Positions 27,826 to 37,462 of a stretch of DNA of 64,000 bases are shown here, in pieces; the first letter of the stretch is position 1, and each line of letters starts with the position of its first letter. The stretch covers positions 62,001 to 126,000 of the forward strand of contig NZ_WQNE01000014.1 in assembly GCF_009759665.1 (NCBI RefSeq), written 5' to 3'. The notes under the pieces were generated by a model. The model searched no databases and was not told the origin of the DNA. It saw nothing but the letters and a program-made list of their open reading frames with translations. This stretch comes from Bradyrhizobium cajani (GTDB taxonomy: Bacteria > Pseudomonadota > Alphaproteobacteria > Rhizobiales > Xanthobacteraceae). Position numbers and translations under genes: made by a program.

Positions 27826-28002
27826 ATGATCAATTCCGATCCGCCGACCAGCCCAGCCGTAGCCGACCAGGCCGTCGAGGAGGTCGTCGCGCAAGGCCCG
27901 TCCGGCGCGATCGTGCTCGCCGGGATCGCCACGGCCTGCGTCGTCGCGATGTGGCTCGCCTTCTATCTGTTCGTCTTCCTGCCGCGCGGATCGCTGCAAT
28001 GA
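27826..28002 (+). CDS. Small single-span oxidase subunit (subunit IIa-like)
   Basis: 58-residue protein: acidic, Pro/Ala-rich front (~28 residues), then one membrane helix (IVLAGIATACVVAMWLAFYLFVFL). It starts 19 bases after the triheme gene and its stop overlaps the subunit II start (ATGA). ba3-type oxidases have a small one-helix subunit IIa in this place; identity is inferred from position and shape. Confidence 0.7.
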   Translation: MINSDPPTSPAVADQAVEEVVAQGPSGAIVLAGIATACVVAMWLAFYLFVFLPRGSLQ

Positions 28003-28562
28003 CCGCGGAGGAAAGCCATCACAGCGCCGAAGTCGCCGCCCGCGTCGAGCGGCGCTGGGCCACCATCGCGGTGATCATCATCGTGATGATGGCACTGCTG
28101 GCGGCATTCGCGGGCATCCATCGCGCGACGATGCCGCAGCCGCGCGTCGAGACCACGGATCCGTCCCGGCTGCATCTGTCCGGCGAGTTCGTCGAGAGCA
28201 ATCTCGGCAGCGTGCTGGAGGCCAATGGCAATGTGACGGTGCGCGCGATCGGCCAGCAATATTCCTTCACCCCGGCCTGCATCGTGGTGCCGGTCGATAC
28301 GCCGATCACGCTGCGCGCCACCAGCGCCGACGTCGTGCACGGCATCCTGGTTCAGGGCACCAATATCAACACCATGCTGGTGCCGGGCTACGTCTCCGAG
28401 CAGCTCATGCGCTTTACCAGAACCGGCGACTATCTGATGCCCTGCCAGGAGTTTTGCAGCTTCGGCCACGAGGGCATGTGGGGCAAGGTCAGGGTCATCG
28501 ACAAGACCGAATTCGCTGATCGCGCGAAGGGCGGCGGGAGGTTGAGCTGTGTTGGCCAATAG
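27999..28562 (+). CDS. Cytochrome c oxidase subunit II, ba3 type
   Basis: 187-residue subunit II carrying the dinuclear CuA centre that takes electrons from cytochrome c. One N-terminal membrane helix (residues ~19-38), then a periplasmic cupredoxin domain with CuA ligands: His in DVVHGIL and the cluster CQEFCSFGHEGM (Cys, Glu, Cys, His, Met). One rather than two spans is as in ba3 enzymes. The start overlaps the small subunit and the end overlaps subunit I by 14 bases. Confidence 0.93.
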   Translation: MTAEESHHSAEVAARVERRWATIAVIIIVMMALLAAFAGIHRATMPQPRVETTDPSRLHLSGEFVESNLGSVLEANGNVTVRAIGQQYSFTPACIVVPVDTPITLRATSADVVHGILVQGTNINTMLVPGYVSEQLMRFTRTGDYLMPCQEFCSFGHEGMWGKVRVIDKTEFADRAKGGGRLSCVGQ

Positions 28563-30171
28563 GAAGCTCATCCTCGCCCATTTCTGGCTGGCCTTCGCCG
28601 TGTTCGGCGTCGCGCTCACGCTCGGCGCCTGGCAGATGTTCATCCGCAGCCCGATCGGCACCTGGCTGTCCAATCCGGAGCTCTACTACCGCTCGCTGAC
28701 CGCGCATGGCACGGTGATGGGCTACGTCTTCCCGACCCTGGTCGCGATGGCTTTTGGTTACGCCATCAGCGAGTCGGCGCTGGAGCAGCGCCTCGTCGGC
28801 GTGCGCTGGGCCTGGACCGGATTCTGGCTGATCGTCATCGGCAGCATCATGGCGGTGATCCCGATCGCGCTGGGGCGCGCCTCGGTGCTCTATACCTTCT
28901 ATCCGCCGCTGATCGGCAATGTGTTCTACTACCTCGGCGTCGTGCTGGTCGTGGTCGGATCCTGGATCTGGGTCGCGCTGATGTCGATCAATCTGCACGT
29001 CTGGCGAAAGGCTCATCCCGGCGCGGCGGTACCGCTCGCCATGTACGCCAATGTCGCGGGGTCATACCTGTGGGCCTGGACCGCGCTCGGTGCCGCGCTC
29101 GAGCTCTTGTTGCAGATCATCCCGGTCGCAGCGGGGCTGAAGGCCACGATCGACGCGGGTCTTGCCCGCGTGTTCTTCTCCTGGACGCTGCACGCCATCG
29201 TCTATTTCTGGCTGATGCCGACCTACATCGCCTATTACACCATCGTGCCGCGCGCGATCGGCGGCCGCGTCTATTCCGACAGCATGGCGCGGATCTCCTT
29301 CATCCTGTTCCTGGTGGTGGCGATGCCGATCGGCATGCACCACACTTTCGGCGACCCGCAGGTCGGCGCCGGCTTCAAGTTCATCCATTCGGCCTTCACG
29401 GCGCTGGTGGCGCTGCCGACGCTGCTGACCGTCTTCACGATCTGCGCCTCGGTCGAGATCGCGGCGCGCCTGCGCGGCGGCCGTGGCCTGTTCGGCTGGA
29501 TGAGGGCGCTGCCCTGGGACAATCCGATGATGCTGGCGCTCGCCTTCTCCTTCATCATGCTCGGTTTCGGCGGCGCCGGTGGGCTCATCAACATGAGCTA
29601 TCAGCTCGATGCGTCCATTCACAACACGCAATGGATCACCGGCCATTTCCACCTGATCTTCGGCGGCGCCATCGTCATCATGTATTTTGCGATCGCCTAT
29701 GATCTGTGGCCGCATCTGACGGGGCGCGAGCTGATCGACCTCCGCATGATCCGCACCCAGCTCTGGCTGTGGTTCGTCGGCATGATGGTCACGACGTTCC
29801 CCTGGCACTGGGTCGGTATTCTCGGCATGCCCCGCCGCATGGCCTATTTCGACTTTGGCGATCCCGCCATCGCGCCGCAGGCGCTTTCGGTCACTCTCTC
29901 CGCAATCGGCGGCTTCATTCTCCTGACCTCCGGAATCCTGTTCCTGGTCATCCTGGCCCGCGGCATGCGCACGCCGCAGGCCGACGCCGGTCCCTACCGC
30001 TTCGCGCTGGCCGTGCATCAGCAGGCGACCGTGCCGCTCGCGCTCAACACGCACGCGCTGTGGGTGGCGCTGATGATCGCGCTCACCCTCACCAATTACG
30101 GCTATCCGATCCTGACGCTGGCCCTGACCGAAGGCACCTCGGTGCCGGCCGTCTTTGTGGGAGCGCAGTGA
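28549..30171 (+). CDS. Heme-copper oxidase subunit I, family B (ba3-like)
   Basis: 540-residue catalytic subunit reducing O2 to water. Ligands visible: His53 (TAHGTVM) for the low-spin heme, CuB His215 with Tyr219 four residues on (the His-Tyr cross-link spacing of all heme-copper oxidases), His264-His265 for CuB, His366 and His368 (TGHFHL) for the two hemes. There is no K-channel or D-channel pattern of the aa3 type, and the TAHGTVMGYVF opening fits family B. GTG start at 28549 has GGGAGG seven bases upstream. Translationally coupled on both sides. Confidence 0.94.
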   Translation: MLANRKLILAHFWLAFAVFGVALTLGAWQMFIRSPIGTWLSNPELYYRSLTAHGTVMGYVFPTLVAMAFGYAISESALEQRLVGVRWAWTGFWLIVIGSIMAVIPIALGRASVLYTFYPPLIGNVFYYLGVVLVVVGSWIWVALMSINLHVWRKAHPGAAVPLAMYANVAGSYLWAWTALGAALELLLQIIPVAAGLKATIDAGLARVFFSWTLHAIVYFWLMPTYIAYYTIVPRAIGGRVYSDSMARISFILFLVVAMPIGMHHTFGDPQVGAGFKFIHSAFTALVALPTLLTVFTICASVEIAARLRGGRGLFGWMRALPWDNPMMLALAFSFIMLGFGGAGGLINMSYQLDASIHNTQWITGHFHLIFGGAIVIMYFAIAYDLWPHLTGRELIDLRMIRTQLWLWFVGMMVTTFPWHWVGILGMPRRMAYFDFGDPAIAPQALSVTLSAIGGFILLTSGILFLVILARGMRTPQADAGPYRFALAVHQQATVPLALNTHALWVALMIALTLTNYGYPILTLALTEGTSVPAVFVGAQ

Positions 30172-30986
30172 TGAGCGCGCGCGACCTCTTCACGTTCCAC
30201 AACCGGCATTTCAGGAGCGGCGTCGGCATCACTGCCGCGATCCTGATCGTGACGGCAATTGCCGGCTTCATCGTGCTGCCTTTCGCCCAGCCCTGGGTTC
30301 AGTTCGCCAATGTCTGGGATGCGATCTGCAGCGCCGCGGGCGTGCCGCAGCGCGCGGCGAACGTCGCAGCACCTGAGCAGACCAGGCGCCTCTCCGAGGT
30401 CGTGCTGACCTCGCATACGCTCTCGCGCCCGAGCCAGGAGGCGATCGGCCGCGGTGCCACGCTGGCGCAGCGTTGCGCGATCTGCCACGGCCCGACCGGC
30501 ATCAGCCGCGCGGATTCGCCCAATCTCGCCGGCCAGTATGCCGCCGTGATCTACAAGGAGCTGCACGATTTCCGCTCCGGCGCGCGCACCAATGCGGTGA
30601 TGTCGCCGTTCGCGGTCAACCTGACCGACCAGGAAATCGCCGATCTCTCCAATTATTACGCCTATCTGCCGCGGCTTCCGGCCTATCACCCGACGCCGCA
30701 ATTGCCGAAACCCAACATCGTGATCTACGGCGCGCCGATGCGGGGCATCGCGCCCTGCGGATCCTGCCATGGCGCCCTCGACAACAAAACCGGTAGTCCG
30801 TGGCTCGAGGGACAGTCGGAAGCCTATATGAAGGCCCAGCTCCAGGCCTTCGCCTCCGGCGAGCGGCGCAACGACATCAGCCAGCAGATGCGCAACATCG
30901 CGCGCGCGATGACGCCGCAGGAGATCGAGCAGGCCGCCGCCTACTACGCCTCGCAGCCGCCGGATGTCGTGAAGGCGGTGGATTGA
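30171..30986 (+). CDS. Membrane-anchored diheme cytochrome c
   Basis: 271 residues: a single N-terminal membrane helix (residues ~18-40) without a cleavage site, then two c-heme domains with CAICH and CGSCH, similar to cytochrome c4. Its ATG shares a base with the subunit I stop (TGATG). It is the last gene of the oxidase unit and is the obvious docked electron donor to CuA. Confidence 0.9.
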   Translation: MSARDLFTFHNRHFRSGVGITAAILIVTAIAGFIVLPFAQPWVQFANVWDAICSAAGVPQRAANVAAPEQTRRLSEVVLTSHTLSRPSQEAIGRGATLAQRCAICHGPTGISRADSPNLAGQYAAVIYKELHDFRSGARTNAVMSPFAVNLTDQEIADLSNYYAYLPRLPAYHPTPQLPKPNIVIYGAPMRGIAPCGSCHGALDNKTGSPWLEGQSEAYMKAQLQAFASGERRNDISQQMRNIARAMTPQEIEQAAAYYASQPPDVVKAVD

Positions 30987-30993
30987 GCGGCTT

Positions 30994-31080
30994 CGTCATT
31001 GCCAGCGCAGCGAAGCAATCCAGAGTCTTTCCGCAGAGGGATTCTGGATTGCTTCGTCGCAAGGGCTCCTCGCAATGACG
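30994..31080. repeat. Palindromic intergenic repeat, family A, copy 2
   Basis: Same design and orientation as 8404-8490 (CGTCATTGC...GCAATGACG). It lies between the convergent oxidase operon and the ratA-like gene, a terminator-like position. Confidence 0.85.
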
Positions 31081-31108
31081 ACGGAGGGAGCGTGCCCAGC
31101 CACAAAGC

Positions 31109-31579
31109 CTACGACGACGCCAGCTTCGGCCGCCCGTAGATCACGTCCGCGCGCTTTTCGAACGCGGCGGAAAACCGCGCGAATGCGGCGTCGAACATCG
31201 AGCCCATCAGCATCGCCAGCATGCGGCTCTTGAACTCATAGGAGAGGAAGAAGCCGACATCGCAGACGCCCTCGCCCTTCGGCTCGAAGGTCCAGCGGTT
31301 TTCCAGGCTGCTGAACGGACCCCTCAGATACTCGACGAGGATTTTCAGGTTGGCCCGGTCGAGCGTCACGCGGCTGGTGAAGGATTCCTTGATCAGCTTG
31401 AACGACACCGTCATGTCGGCGACCAGAACCTCGGTGCCGTCCGGCTTCGTCATGCGCTGGCGCACCTTCAGAGCGCTGCACAGCGGCACGAACTCGGGAT
31501 AGCGCTCGACGTCGGCGACGAGATCAAACATCTCGGACGCGCTGTGATTGACGCGATGCTTGCTCGAAACTCGATGCAT
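31109..31579 (-). CDS. RatA/COQ10-like START-domain protein
   Basis: 156-residue lipid-binding START-type protein of the COQ10/RatA family. Typical marks: HSASEMFDLVADVERYPEFVPLC near the front and FEKRADVIYG at the end. Members help coenzyme Q function; RatA of E. coli was described as a ribosome-association toxin, but no toxin-antitoxin context exists here. It is six bases downstream of lipA in one unit. Confidence 0.88.
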   Translation of the reverse strand: MHRVSSKHRVNHSASEMFDLVADVERYPEFVPLCSALKVRQRMTKPDGTEVLVADMTVSFKLIKESFTSRVTLDRANLKILVEYLRGPFSSLENRWTFEPKGEGVCDVGFFLSYEFKSRMLAMLMGSMFDAAFARFSAAFEKRADVIYGRPKLASS

Positions 31580-31585
31580 AAGAGC

Positions 31586-32542
31586 TCAGCGCGCCATCGC
31601 AGCCCGCGCTGCCTTCAGTCTCGAGAAATCCTCGCCGGCATGGTGCGACGAGCGGGTCAGCGGGCTTGCCGACACCATCAGGAAGCCCTTGGTGTAGGCG
31701 ACCTTATCGTAGGAGGCGAACTCGTCGGGCGGCACGAAACGCATCACGGCGTGGTGCTTGCGGGTCGGCTGGAGATATTGCCCGATGGTAAGGAAGTCGA
31801 CGTCGGCGGAGCGCAGGTCGTCCATCACCTGGAGCACCTCGTGGCGCTCCTCGCCGAGGCCGACCATGATCCCGGATTTGGTGAAGATGGTGGGATCGAG
31901 TTCCTTGACCCGCTGCAACAGCCGGATCGAATGGAAGTAGCGCGCGCCGGGCCGCACCGTCAGATAGCGTGACGGCACGGTCTCGAGATTGTGGTTGAAC
32001 ACGTCGGGCTTGGCCGCGACGACGACGTCCAGCGCCCCTTCCTTGCGCAGGAAGTCCGGCGTCAGGATCTCGATCGTCGTCGACGGGCACGCGGCGCGGA
32101 TCGCGCGGATCGTCTCTGCGAAATGCTCGGCGCCGCCGTCGGCGAGGTCGTCGCGATCGACCGAGGTGATGACGACGTGGGCGAGGCCGAGCTTGGCGGT
32201 TGCCTCCGCGACGTGCTGCGGCTCGGACGCATCCAGCGCATTGGGCAGCCCGGTCTTGACGTTGCAGAACGCGCAGGCACGGGTGCAGGTGTCACCCATG
32301 ATCATGAAGGTCGCGTGTTTCTTGTCCCAGCACTCGCCGATATTCGGGCAGCCCGCCTCCTCGCACACCGTGTGCAGGCCGTTCGCCCGCACGATGTTGC
32401 GGGTGTCGGCATAGCCGCGGGTGTTGGGCGCGCGCACGCGAATCCAGTCCGGCTTCGGCGGCGAAGCGGAATCGGGCCGGTTCACCTTTTCGGGGTGGCG
32501 TGGGCGCAGCGGGTTCGAGATGGTATCGACAATAACGACCAT
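31586..32542 (-). CDS. lipA: Lipoyl synthase LipA
   Basis: 318-residue radical-SAM enzyme inserting two sulfurs into protein-bound octanoyl groups. The radical-SAM cluster is CTRACAFC and the auxiliary cluster CEEAGCPNIGEC; the late Arg-Ser-Ser-x-H-A-G motif that ligates the auxiliary cluster is also present (TRSSHHAGE). Length is normal. It leads the lipA-ratA unit and is divergent from the glycosylase gene. Confidence 0.97.
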   Translation of the reverse strand: MVVIVDTISNPLRPRHPEKVNRPDSASPPKPDWIRVRAPNTRGYADTRNIVRANGLHTVCEEAGCPNIGECWDKKHATFMIMGDTCTRACAFCNVKTGLPNALDASEPQHVAEATAKLGLAHVVITSVDRDDLADGGAEHFAETIRAIRAACPSTTIEILTPDFLRKEGALDVVVAAKPDVFNHNLETVPSRYLTVRPGARYFHSIRLLQRVKELDPTIFTKSGIMVGLGEERHEVLQVMDDLRSADVDFLTIGQYLQPTRKHHAVMRFVPPDEFASYDKVAYTKGFLMVSASPLTRSSHHAGEDFSRLKAARAAMAR

Positions 32543-32672
32543 TGGGTGTCCGGTCTGTTCAGGTCCTACCTAGTCGGTCTGGCTGCCCGCTGCAACCCGG
32601 CTCGCACCGCTTCAGGGAACATGGCAGATATGGGCAATATCCTGCTCTGTTCTCAAGCGATTCTCACCTCGA

Positions 32673-33275
32673 ATGGCTCCAAGATCGAATGCCTCTCCAC
32701 CGCGGCTCGGCAAGCCGTTGAAGCGGGCCTTTTTCGGCCGCAGCGTGCACGAGGTCGCGCCCGACCTGATCGGCGCAACCCTCCTCGTCGACGACGTCGG
32801 CGGGATCATTGTCGAGGTCGAGGCCTATCACCATACCGACCCGGCGGCGCATTCCTATCGCGGGCCGACTCCGCGGAACCAGGTGATGTTCGGCCCGCCC
32901 GGATTTGCCTATGTCTACCGCTCCTACGGCATCCACTGGTGCGTCAACTTCGTCTGCGAGGAGGAAGGCTCGGCCAGCGCCGTGCTGATCCGCGCGCTGG
33001 AGCCGACGCACGGGATCGCCGCGATGCGCCGGCGCCGCCATCTCCAGGACGTGCATGCGCTGTGCTCGGGCCCGGGCAAGCTGACCGAGGCGCTCGGCAT
33101 CGCCATCGCCCACAACGCCCTGCCCCTCGACCGCGCGCCGATCGCGCTGCATGCGCGGACGGAGGATTTGGAGGTGGCGAGCGGCATCCGGATCGGTATC
33201 ACCAAGGCCGTCGAGTTGCCCTGGCGCTATGGCGTCAGGGGCTCGAAATTCCTGAGCAAGCCGTTTCCAAGGTAG
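32673..33275 (+). CDS. 3-methyladenine DNA glycosylase (AAG/MPG family)
   Basis: 200-residue base-excision enzyme removing alkylated purines. Family motifs: GGIIVEVEAYHHTDPAAHSY (catalytic Glu), GPPGFAYVYRSYGIHWCVNFVCE, and GPGKLTEALGI. Monomeric, cytoplasmic. The divergent lipA lies 130 bp away. It ends within three bases of a palindromic repeat that separates it from the convergent valS stop. Confidence 0.93.
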   Translation: MAPRSNASPPRLGKPLKRAFFGRSVHEVAPDLIGATLLVDDVGGIIVEVEAYHHTDPAAHSYRGPTPRNQVMFGPPGFAYVYRSYGIHWCVNFVCEEEGSASAVLIRALEPTHGIAAMRRRRHLQDVHALCSGPGKLTEALGIAIAHNALPLDRAPIALHARTEDLEVASGIRIGITKAVELPWRYGVRGSKFLSKPFPR

Positions 33276-33277
33276 TT

Positions 33278-33378
33278 GTCATTCCGGGGCGGCTCGCAGA
33301 GCCGAACCCGGAATCTCGAGATTCCCCGAAGCGCAATTGCGCTCGGAGGTCTGGTCCTTCGGACCATCCCGGAATGAC
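33278..33378. repeat. Palindromic intergenic repeat, family D
   Basis: About 101 bp bounded by GTCATTCCGGGG and the facing CCCGGAATGAC. It fills the gap between convergent glycosylase and valS stops. Confidence 0.8.
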
Positions 33379-33385
33379 GACGGCA

Positions 33386-36262
33386 TCACGACGCCTGCTT
33401 GAGCCGCTCCAGCGCGTCGAGCAGCTTGGCCTTGCGCGCCAGCGCGGCCTCGCGCTTTTCACGCTCCTCCTCGACGACCTCCTCGGCCGCGTTGGCGACG
33501 AATTTCTCGTTCGCCAGCTTGGACTCGGCGCGCTTGATGTCGGCCTCGGCCTTCGCGATCTCCTTGTCGAGGCGCGTGCGCTCGGCGGCGACGTCGATCA
33601 CGCCCTTGAGCGGCAGCGCGGCCACCTCGCCGCGCACCAGCAGCTGGACCGCACCGTCGGGCGCACGGTCAGCGAAGGACATGTCCGACAGCCGTGCCAT
33701 GCGCTTGATGACATCAGTCCAGCGCGGCGCGCGCTCCCGGGTCTCGGCCGAGGCGCCGGCGAGCACCAGCGCCGTCAGCGTTGCCGGCGGGATGTTCATC
33801 TCGGCGCGCACCGAGCGGATCTGGGTGACGAGGTCGATCACCCAGCCGATCTCGGCTTCCGCCGCAGGGTCCGTAAAGTCGGCATGATCGAAGATCGGCA
33901 TGATCAACGCCGGCGAGATCAGGGGATCGGTCGGCCCAGTCGTTGCCGCGAGCATCGCGAGCTGCTCCGGCGTCGGCGCGGCCGGCTTCAGCGGCCAAGA
34001 GGCCAGTGCGAGCAGACCATCGCGCTTGGCCGTCACCTCCCACAGCTCTTCGGTGATGAAGGGCATGAAGGGGTGCAGCAGCTTCAGGATCTCGTCGCGC
34101 GCCCAGGCGACCATGGCGCGGGTCTCGTCCTTGGCCGGGCTGTCCGGACCGAGCAGCACGGGCTTGGCGAGCTCGACATACCAGTCGCAATAGACGTTCC
34201 AGACGAAGCGGTAGATGCTGCCTGCGGCATCGTTGAAGCGATAGGCTTCGATCGCCTCGGTCACCTCGCGCGTGGTGTGCGCGCTCTCATGCGCGATCCA
34301 GCGGTTCAGCGTCTCCTTGGCCTTCGCCGGCTCGAAACCGGCGGGCACGGCGCAGTGGTTCATCTCCGCGAAGCGGGACGCATTCCAGAGTTTCGTCGCG
34401 AAATTGCGGTAGCCCTCGACGCGGCTGGTGGCGAGCTTGATGTCGCGCCCCTGCGCCGCCATCGCGGCCAGTGTGAAGCGCAGCGCGTCCGCACCGTATT
34501 CGTCGATCAGGTGGAGGGGATCGATGACGTTGCCCTTCGACTTCGACATCTTGGCGCCCTTCTCGTCGCGGACGAGGGCGTGGATGTAGATGGTCGAGAA
34601 CGGCACCTCCTTCATGAAGTGCAGGCCCATCATCATCATGCGGGCGACCCAGAAGAAGATGATGTCGAAGCCGGTCACCAGCGCGTTGGTCGGGTAGTAG
34701 CGCTGCACCTCGGGCGCGTCTTCGGGCCAGCCGAGCGTCGAGAACGGCCACAGCGCCGAGGAGAACCAGGTGTCGAGCACGTCCTCGTCACGCGTGATGA
34801 AGCCTTCGCGCTTGTTGCGGTCGAGCGCCATCTCGCGGCCCTGCTCGACCGTGATCACCTCTTGCTCGACGTAATAGCCAAGCGCGTGGCTGACGGCCTC
34901 CTCCTCGGTCTCGGCGACGAACACCTTGCCGTCCGGACCGTACCAGGCCGGGATCTGATGACCCCACCAGAGCTGGCGCGAGATGCACCAGGGCTGGATG
35001 TTCTCCATCCAGTCGAAATAGGTCTTGTCCCAATTCTTCGGCACGAAGGTGGTTTCGCCCGAGCGCACCGCTGCGATCGCCGGCTTGGCCAGAGTCTTGG
35101 CGTCGACGTACCACTGGTCGGTGAGATAGGGCTCGATCACGCTGTTGGAACGGTCGCCGTGCGGCACCATGTGGGTGTGCGGCTCGATCCGCTCGACGAA
35201 GCCGAACGATTCCAGCCGCTCGACGATGCGCTTGCGCGCGGCGAAGCGGTCGACCTTATGGAACTCCTCGGCGAATTGCGATGCGCCCTCGGGGAGGTCG
35301 CGCAGGTAATCCTCGTTGTCGAGGAGATCGAGACAGCCTTCCCTGTCAAGCACGCTGATGCGGCGCAAGCCGTGGCGATTGCCGACCTCGAAGTCGTTGA
35401 AGTCGTGCGCCGGCGTCACCTTCACCGCGCCCGAGCCCTTCTCCGGATCGGAATACTCGTCGGCGACGATCTGCACCTTGCGGCCGACCAGCGGCAGGAT
35501 CACGTTCGTGCCGACCAGCTTCTGATAGCGCTCGTCCTCGGGATGCACGGCAACGCCGGTGTCGCCGAGCATGGTCTCGGGGCGCGTGGTGGCGACGACG
35601 ATGAAGCTCGAGGGATCGTCGGGGCTGAAATTCTTGCCCTCGATCGGATAGCGCAGATACCAGAGGCTGCCCTTGACCTCGGTCTGCTGCACTTCGAGAT
35701 CGGAGATTGCGGTCAGCAGCTTGGTGTCCCAGTTCACCAGCCGCTTGTCCTTGTAGATCAGGCCGTCACGGTGCAGCTCGACGAACACCTTGATGACGGC
35801 CTTCGAGAGGCCCTCGTCCATGGTGAAGCGTTCGCGCGACCAGTCGCAGGACGCCCCGAGGCGCTTGAGCTGGTTGATGATGGTGTCGCCGCTCTCGGCC
35901 TTCCACTCCCAGACCCGCTCGAGAAACTTCTCGCGGCCCATCTCGCGACGGCCGGGCTGCTGGCGCTCCATCAGCTGCCGCTCGACCACCATCTGGGTGG
36001 CGATGCCGGCATGGTCGGTACCGGGCTGCCACAGCACGTCGCGGCCGCGCATGCGCTCGAAGCGGCACAGGATGTCCTGGAGCGTGTTGTTGAGGGCGTG
36101 GCCCATGTGCAGCGAGCCCGTCACGTTCGGCGGCGGGATCACGATGGTAAAGGGCGCGGCATCGCGGCGGTCGGGGCGGCCGGCCTTGAAGGCAAGGCTG
36201 TCCTCCCACACCACGGACATGCGGGTTTCGATATCGGCCGGCTGGTAATTTTTCTCGATCAT
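33386..36262 (-). CDS. valS: Valyl-tRNA synthetase
   Basis: 958-residue class I synthetase charging tRNA-Val and editing threonine. The HIGH-type motif is PPPNVTGSLHMGHALN near residue 50, KMSKSKGNV lies in the second half of the catalytic core, and the C-terminus ends in the coiled-coil tRNA-binding arm (Ala/Glu/Lys-rich, last ~70 residues). Length is typical. It lies 126 bp downstream of popZ. Confidence 0.98.
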   Translation of the reverse strand: MIEKNYQPADIETRMSVVWEDSLAFKAGRPDRRDAAPFTIVIPPPNVTGSLHMGHALNNTLQDILCRFERMRGRDVLWQPGTDHAGIATQMVVERQLMERQQPGRREMGREKFLERVWEWKAESGDTIINQLKRLGASCDWSRERFTMDEGLSKAVIKVFVELHRDGLIYKDKRLVNWDTKLLTAISDLEVQQTEVKGSLWYLRYPIEGKNFSPDDPSSFIVVATTRPETMLGDTGVAVHPEDERYQKLVGTNVILPLVGRKVQIVADEYSDPEKGSGAVKVTPAHDFNDFEVGNRHGLRRISVLDREGCLDLLDNEDYLRDLPEGASQFAEEFHKVDRFAARKRIVERLESFGFVERIEPHTHMVPHGDRSNSVIEPYLTDQWYVDAKTLAKPAIAAVRSGETTFVPKNWDKTYFDWMENIQPWCISRQLWWGHQIPAWYGPDGKVFVAETEEEAVSHALGYYVEQEVITVEQGREMALDRNKREGFITRDEDVLDTWFSSALWPFSTLGWPEDAPEVQRYYPTNALVTGFDIIFFWVARMMMMGLHFMKEVPFSTIYIHALVRDEKGAKMSKSKGNVIDPLHLIDEYGADALRFTLAAMAAQGRDIKLATSRVEGYRNFATKLWNASRFAEMNHCAVPAGFEPAKAKETLNRWIAHESAHTTREVTEAIEAYRFNDAAGSIYRFVWNVYCDWYVELAKPVLLGPDSPAKDETRAMVAWARDEILKLLHPFMPFITEELWEVTAKRDGLLALASWPLKPAAPTPEQLAMLAATTGPTDPLISPALIMPIFDHADFTDPAAEAEIGWVIDLVTQIRSVRAEMNIPPATLTALVLAGASAETRERAPRWTDVIKRMARLSDMSFADRAPDGAVQLLVRGEVAALPLKGVIDVAAERTRLDKEIAKAEADIKRAESKLANEKFVANAAEEVVEEEREKREAALARKAKLLDALERLKQAS

Positions 36263-36388
36263 GGGGCTGCTAGAAAGCCGCGCGCGCGGTTCAAGTCAAC
36301 GGGAAGCTCAACGGCGGGCGTTTCCGACCCGGGCCGCAGGCCGAATATGACGCAGGAGCGGGGCTTTATCGGGGCCGCGCGGCCCTTC

Positions 36389-37159
36389 TCAGCGACCGCC
36401 GCGCGAGACCCGCTCGATTTCGGCCTTCACGATGCGTTCAACGAGGCCCGGCAGGTTGTCATCGAGCCAGGACTTCAGCATCGGACGCAGCATCTCCTTG
36501 ACCAGATCCTCCAGCGTCCGCGCATTGCTGCTCAGCACCGTATGGGCCAACGAGTTGAAGGCGGATTCGACCGCGGAGACCGTCGATTGCGCGAGGATCG
36601 GCTGTTGCGGCGGCAGCGGCGGGACGTCGAAGTCCACCGGCGCGTAAGACGGCGGCGGCGCAGGGCGCGCCGGCGGCGATTCGGCGAATTCCAGATCGTC
36701 CCGCGGCTCGACCTTGCGGAAGCTGGGTGGCGGTGGAGCCGGTGTCGGCGCGGGGTCCATCGCCATCTCGTCGGTCAGCTCGAGCACGTCCGGTTCTGGC
36801 TCAGGCTCGGGCTCCGGAGCCCGGACCTCGGGCGCAGGCGTGGCCGCATCGAGCCCCGCCAGCAGCGCGTCGATATCGTCCTGACTGTTGGATGCGTCGG
36901 CCGCAGGTGCGGGTGGCGGCGCCGGCTTTGCGGCCGGCGGCGGTGCGGGCTTCTCGGCGGCGGGTTTGGGCGGAACGACCTTGGAAGGTGGAATGTCGTT
37001 CATCGCCTGCGGCTTTGGCGGCGCGGCGGGCGCCGCAGCTTTCTCGGGCTTGGCGGCCTCTGTCGGCGGAGGCTTGGCCTCATCGTCGGCAATGATGCGC
37101 CGGATCGAGGCCAGAATCTCCTCCATCGAGGGTTCTGTGACCTTTGCAGGCTGCGTCAT
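36389..37159 (-). CDS. popZ: Polar organizing protein PopZ (DUF2497)
   Basis: 256-residue pole-organising scaffold. The conserved N-terminal helix EPSMEEILASIRRIIADDE and the C-terminal oligomerisation helices (LEDLVKEMLRPMLKSWLDDNLPGLVERIVKAEIERV) frame a long Pro/Ala/Glu-rich disordered linker of ~150 residues, the PopZ layout. In Caulobacter PopZ anchors the chromosome origin and recruits cell-cycle proteins. ATG 37159 has GGAG six bases upstream. Confidence 0.92.
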   Translation of the reverse strand: MTQPAKVTEPSMEEILASIRRIIADDEAKPPPTEAAKPEKAAAPAAPPKPQAMNDIPPSKVVPPKPAAEKPAPPPAAKPAPPPAPAADASNSQDDIDALLAGLDAATPAPEVRAPEPEPEPEPDVLELTDEMAMDPAPTPAPPPPSFRKVEPRDDLEFAESPPARPAPPPSYAPVDFDVPPLPPQQPILAQSTVSAVESAFNSLAHTVLSSNARTLEDLVKEMLRPMLKSWLDDNLPGLVERIVKAEIERVSRGGR

Positions 37160-37415
37160 CTCCGACTCCACATCATCAACGCCCTCGCATGCGTTGTTTT
37201 ACACCAAGCACGACAGGATTGGCCGGTTCCGGAACGACGGCCCGACATTTTCGTCGCGGCAGCCCGACTTGTCCCCAGATCACGGCTCAACGTGCGGCGG
37301 TGCGCCCCTGCCCGCTGCACTCAAGCTTCACGCACACGGCATCGATACGGGGCGAATCGACCCGCATCATCTTGGCAAGGCTATGTCAGGGATTTTGATG
37401 ATTGCAAGCAAAGCG

Positions 37416-37449
37416 CCGATCGGCCTCGGCAATGTGCGAGGCCGATCGG
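37416..37449 (-). terminator. Hairpin terminator after the tolC-type gene
   Basis: 13-bp perfect stem, CCGATCGGCCTCG facing CGAGGCCGATCGG, eight-base loop, 14 bases past the stop at 37463. On the minus strand it is followed by CGCTTTGCTTGC, only a weak T tract. Confidence 0.65.
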
Positions 37450-37462
37450 ATCACGACGGAAA

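Noticed and set aside
31109..31579. RatA toxin of a toxin-antitoxin pair
   Set aside because: No antitoxin neighbour; it follows lipA and matches the COQ10-type lipid-binding family equally well.
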